A stretch of 64,000 nucleotides of DNA from Erwinia_E haradaeae_E. Its GTDB lineage: Bacteria; Pseudomonadota; Gammaproteobacteria; Enterobacterales; Enterobacteriaceae. Made by a program: the position numbers and the translations under genes. The stretch covers positions 682,001 through 746,000 of the forward strand of contig NZ_LR217737.1 in the NCBI RefSeq assembly GCF_900699015.1. The letters run 5' to 3'. Shown here one piece after another: positions 63,888 to 64,000 of this stretch; position 1 is the stretch's first letter, and each line of letters opens with the position of its first letter. The notes beneath the pieces are model-generated. The model had not been told where the DNA came from and made no database searches. It saw only the letters and a list, made by a program, of their open reading frames with translations.

Positions 63888-64000
63888 AAAACATTTTTCC
63901 TAGTTAGATGATACTTTAAATATAGTAACTTATGGACCTAAATACAAATAATAGAATTAGTTCTTCTTTTTATTGACAAGCGTTCATCATCCTTTATTAG
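63888..64000. other. Window end, upstream of pssA
   Basis: 113 bp of AT-rich sequence upstream of pssA, probably its promoter region. A ttgac-type box near 63973 is visible, but no paired -10 box was assigned. Confidence 0.3.

Overview
The window looks like part of the chromosome of a host-restricted gammaproteobacterium of the order Enterobacterales in the middle of genome erosion. The retained proteins (RpoB, RpoC, RplJ, Hfq, HflK, PssA, SthA and others) match the Escherichia/Yersinia/Serratia versions almost residue for residue in their core domains. They sit as islands in very AT-rich sequence. By my count 31 intact protein genes cover about 33 kb of 64 kb, with seven tRNA genes. I see no rRNA, CRISPR array, transposase, integrase or phage gene. 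This fits an insect symbiont at an intermediate stage of reduction, such as a low-coding-density Serratia symbiotica-like lineage. The genus is inference.

Layout. 1-7 kb: udk and ptsI (both -) among remnants of dcd, mrp, crr and ptsH. 7.8-20.3 kb: secE-nusG-rplKAJL-rpoBC (+), closed by a strong hairpin, then a dapB remnant. 21-28.4 kb: hflC, hflK, hfq, miaA and amiB (all -), with hflX, mutL and tsaE decayed in their ancestral slots. 30-37.4 kb: epmA (+), mscM-psd (-), an orn remnant and cysK (+). 37.9-39.8 kb: four tRNA genes (Thr-GGT, Gly-TCC, Tyr-GTA, Thr-TGT) and ubiF (-). 41-46 kb: tmk and pth (+), a ychF remnant and acpS (-). 49-53 kb: sthA and nfuA (+), and rplY (-) between two perfect 115-bp inverted repeats. 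53.8-56.1 kb: tRNA-Phe, tRNA-Leu, tRNA-Cys and pgsA (-), with uvrC decayed upstream. 57.8-63.9 kb: sdhE, folE, dolP and pssA.

Functionally the survivors are core transcription and translation, tRNA modification and recycling (miaA, pth, epmA), envelope upkeep (pssA, psd, pgsA, dolP, amiB, mscM, HflKC), cofactors and redox (folE, ubiF, sthA, nfuA, sdhE, acpS, cysK) and nucleotide supply (udk, tmk). Mismatch repair (mutL), excision repair (uvrC), lysine/DAP synthesis (dapB), ribosome and RNA accessory factors (hflX, orn, ychF) and the HPr/EIIA-Glc partners of PtsI are degraded or missing here.

The main discovery from reading the gaps is that many are not random. Codon-by-codon comparison with the gene expected from enterobacterial gene order shows in-register traces of dapB, mrp, crr, hflX, mutL, orn, ychF, uvrC and dcd. 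Weaker traces suggest tsaE, ptsH, gntX and diaA. The most unusual structural feature is the 115-bp perfect inverted repeat around rplY.
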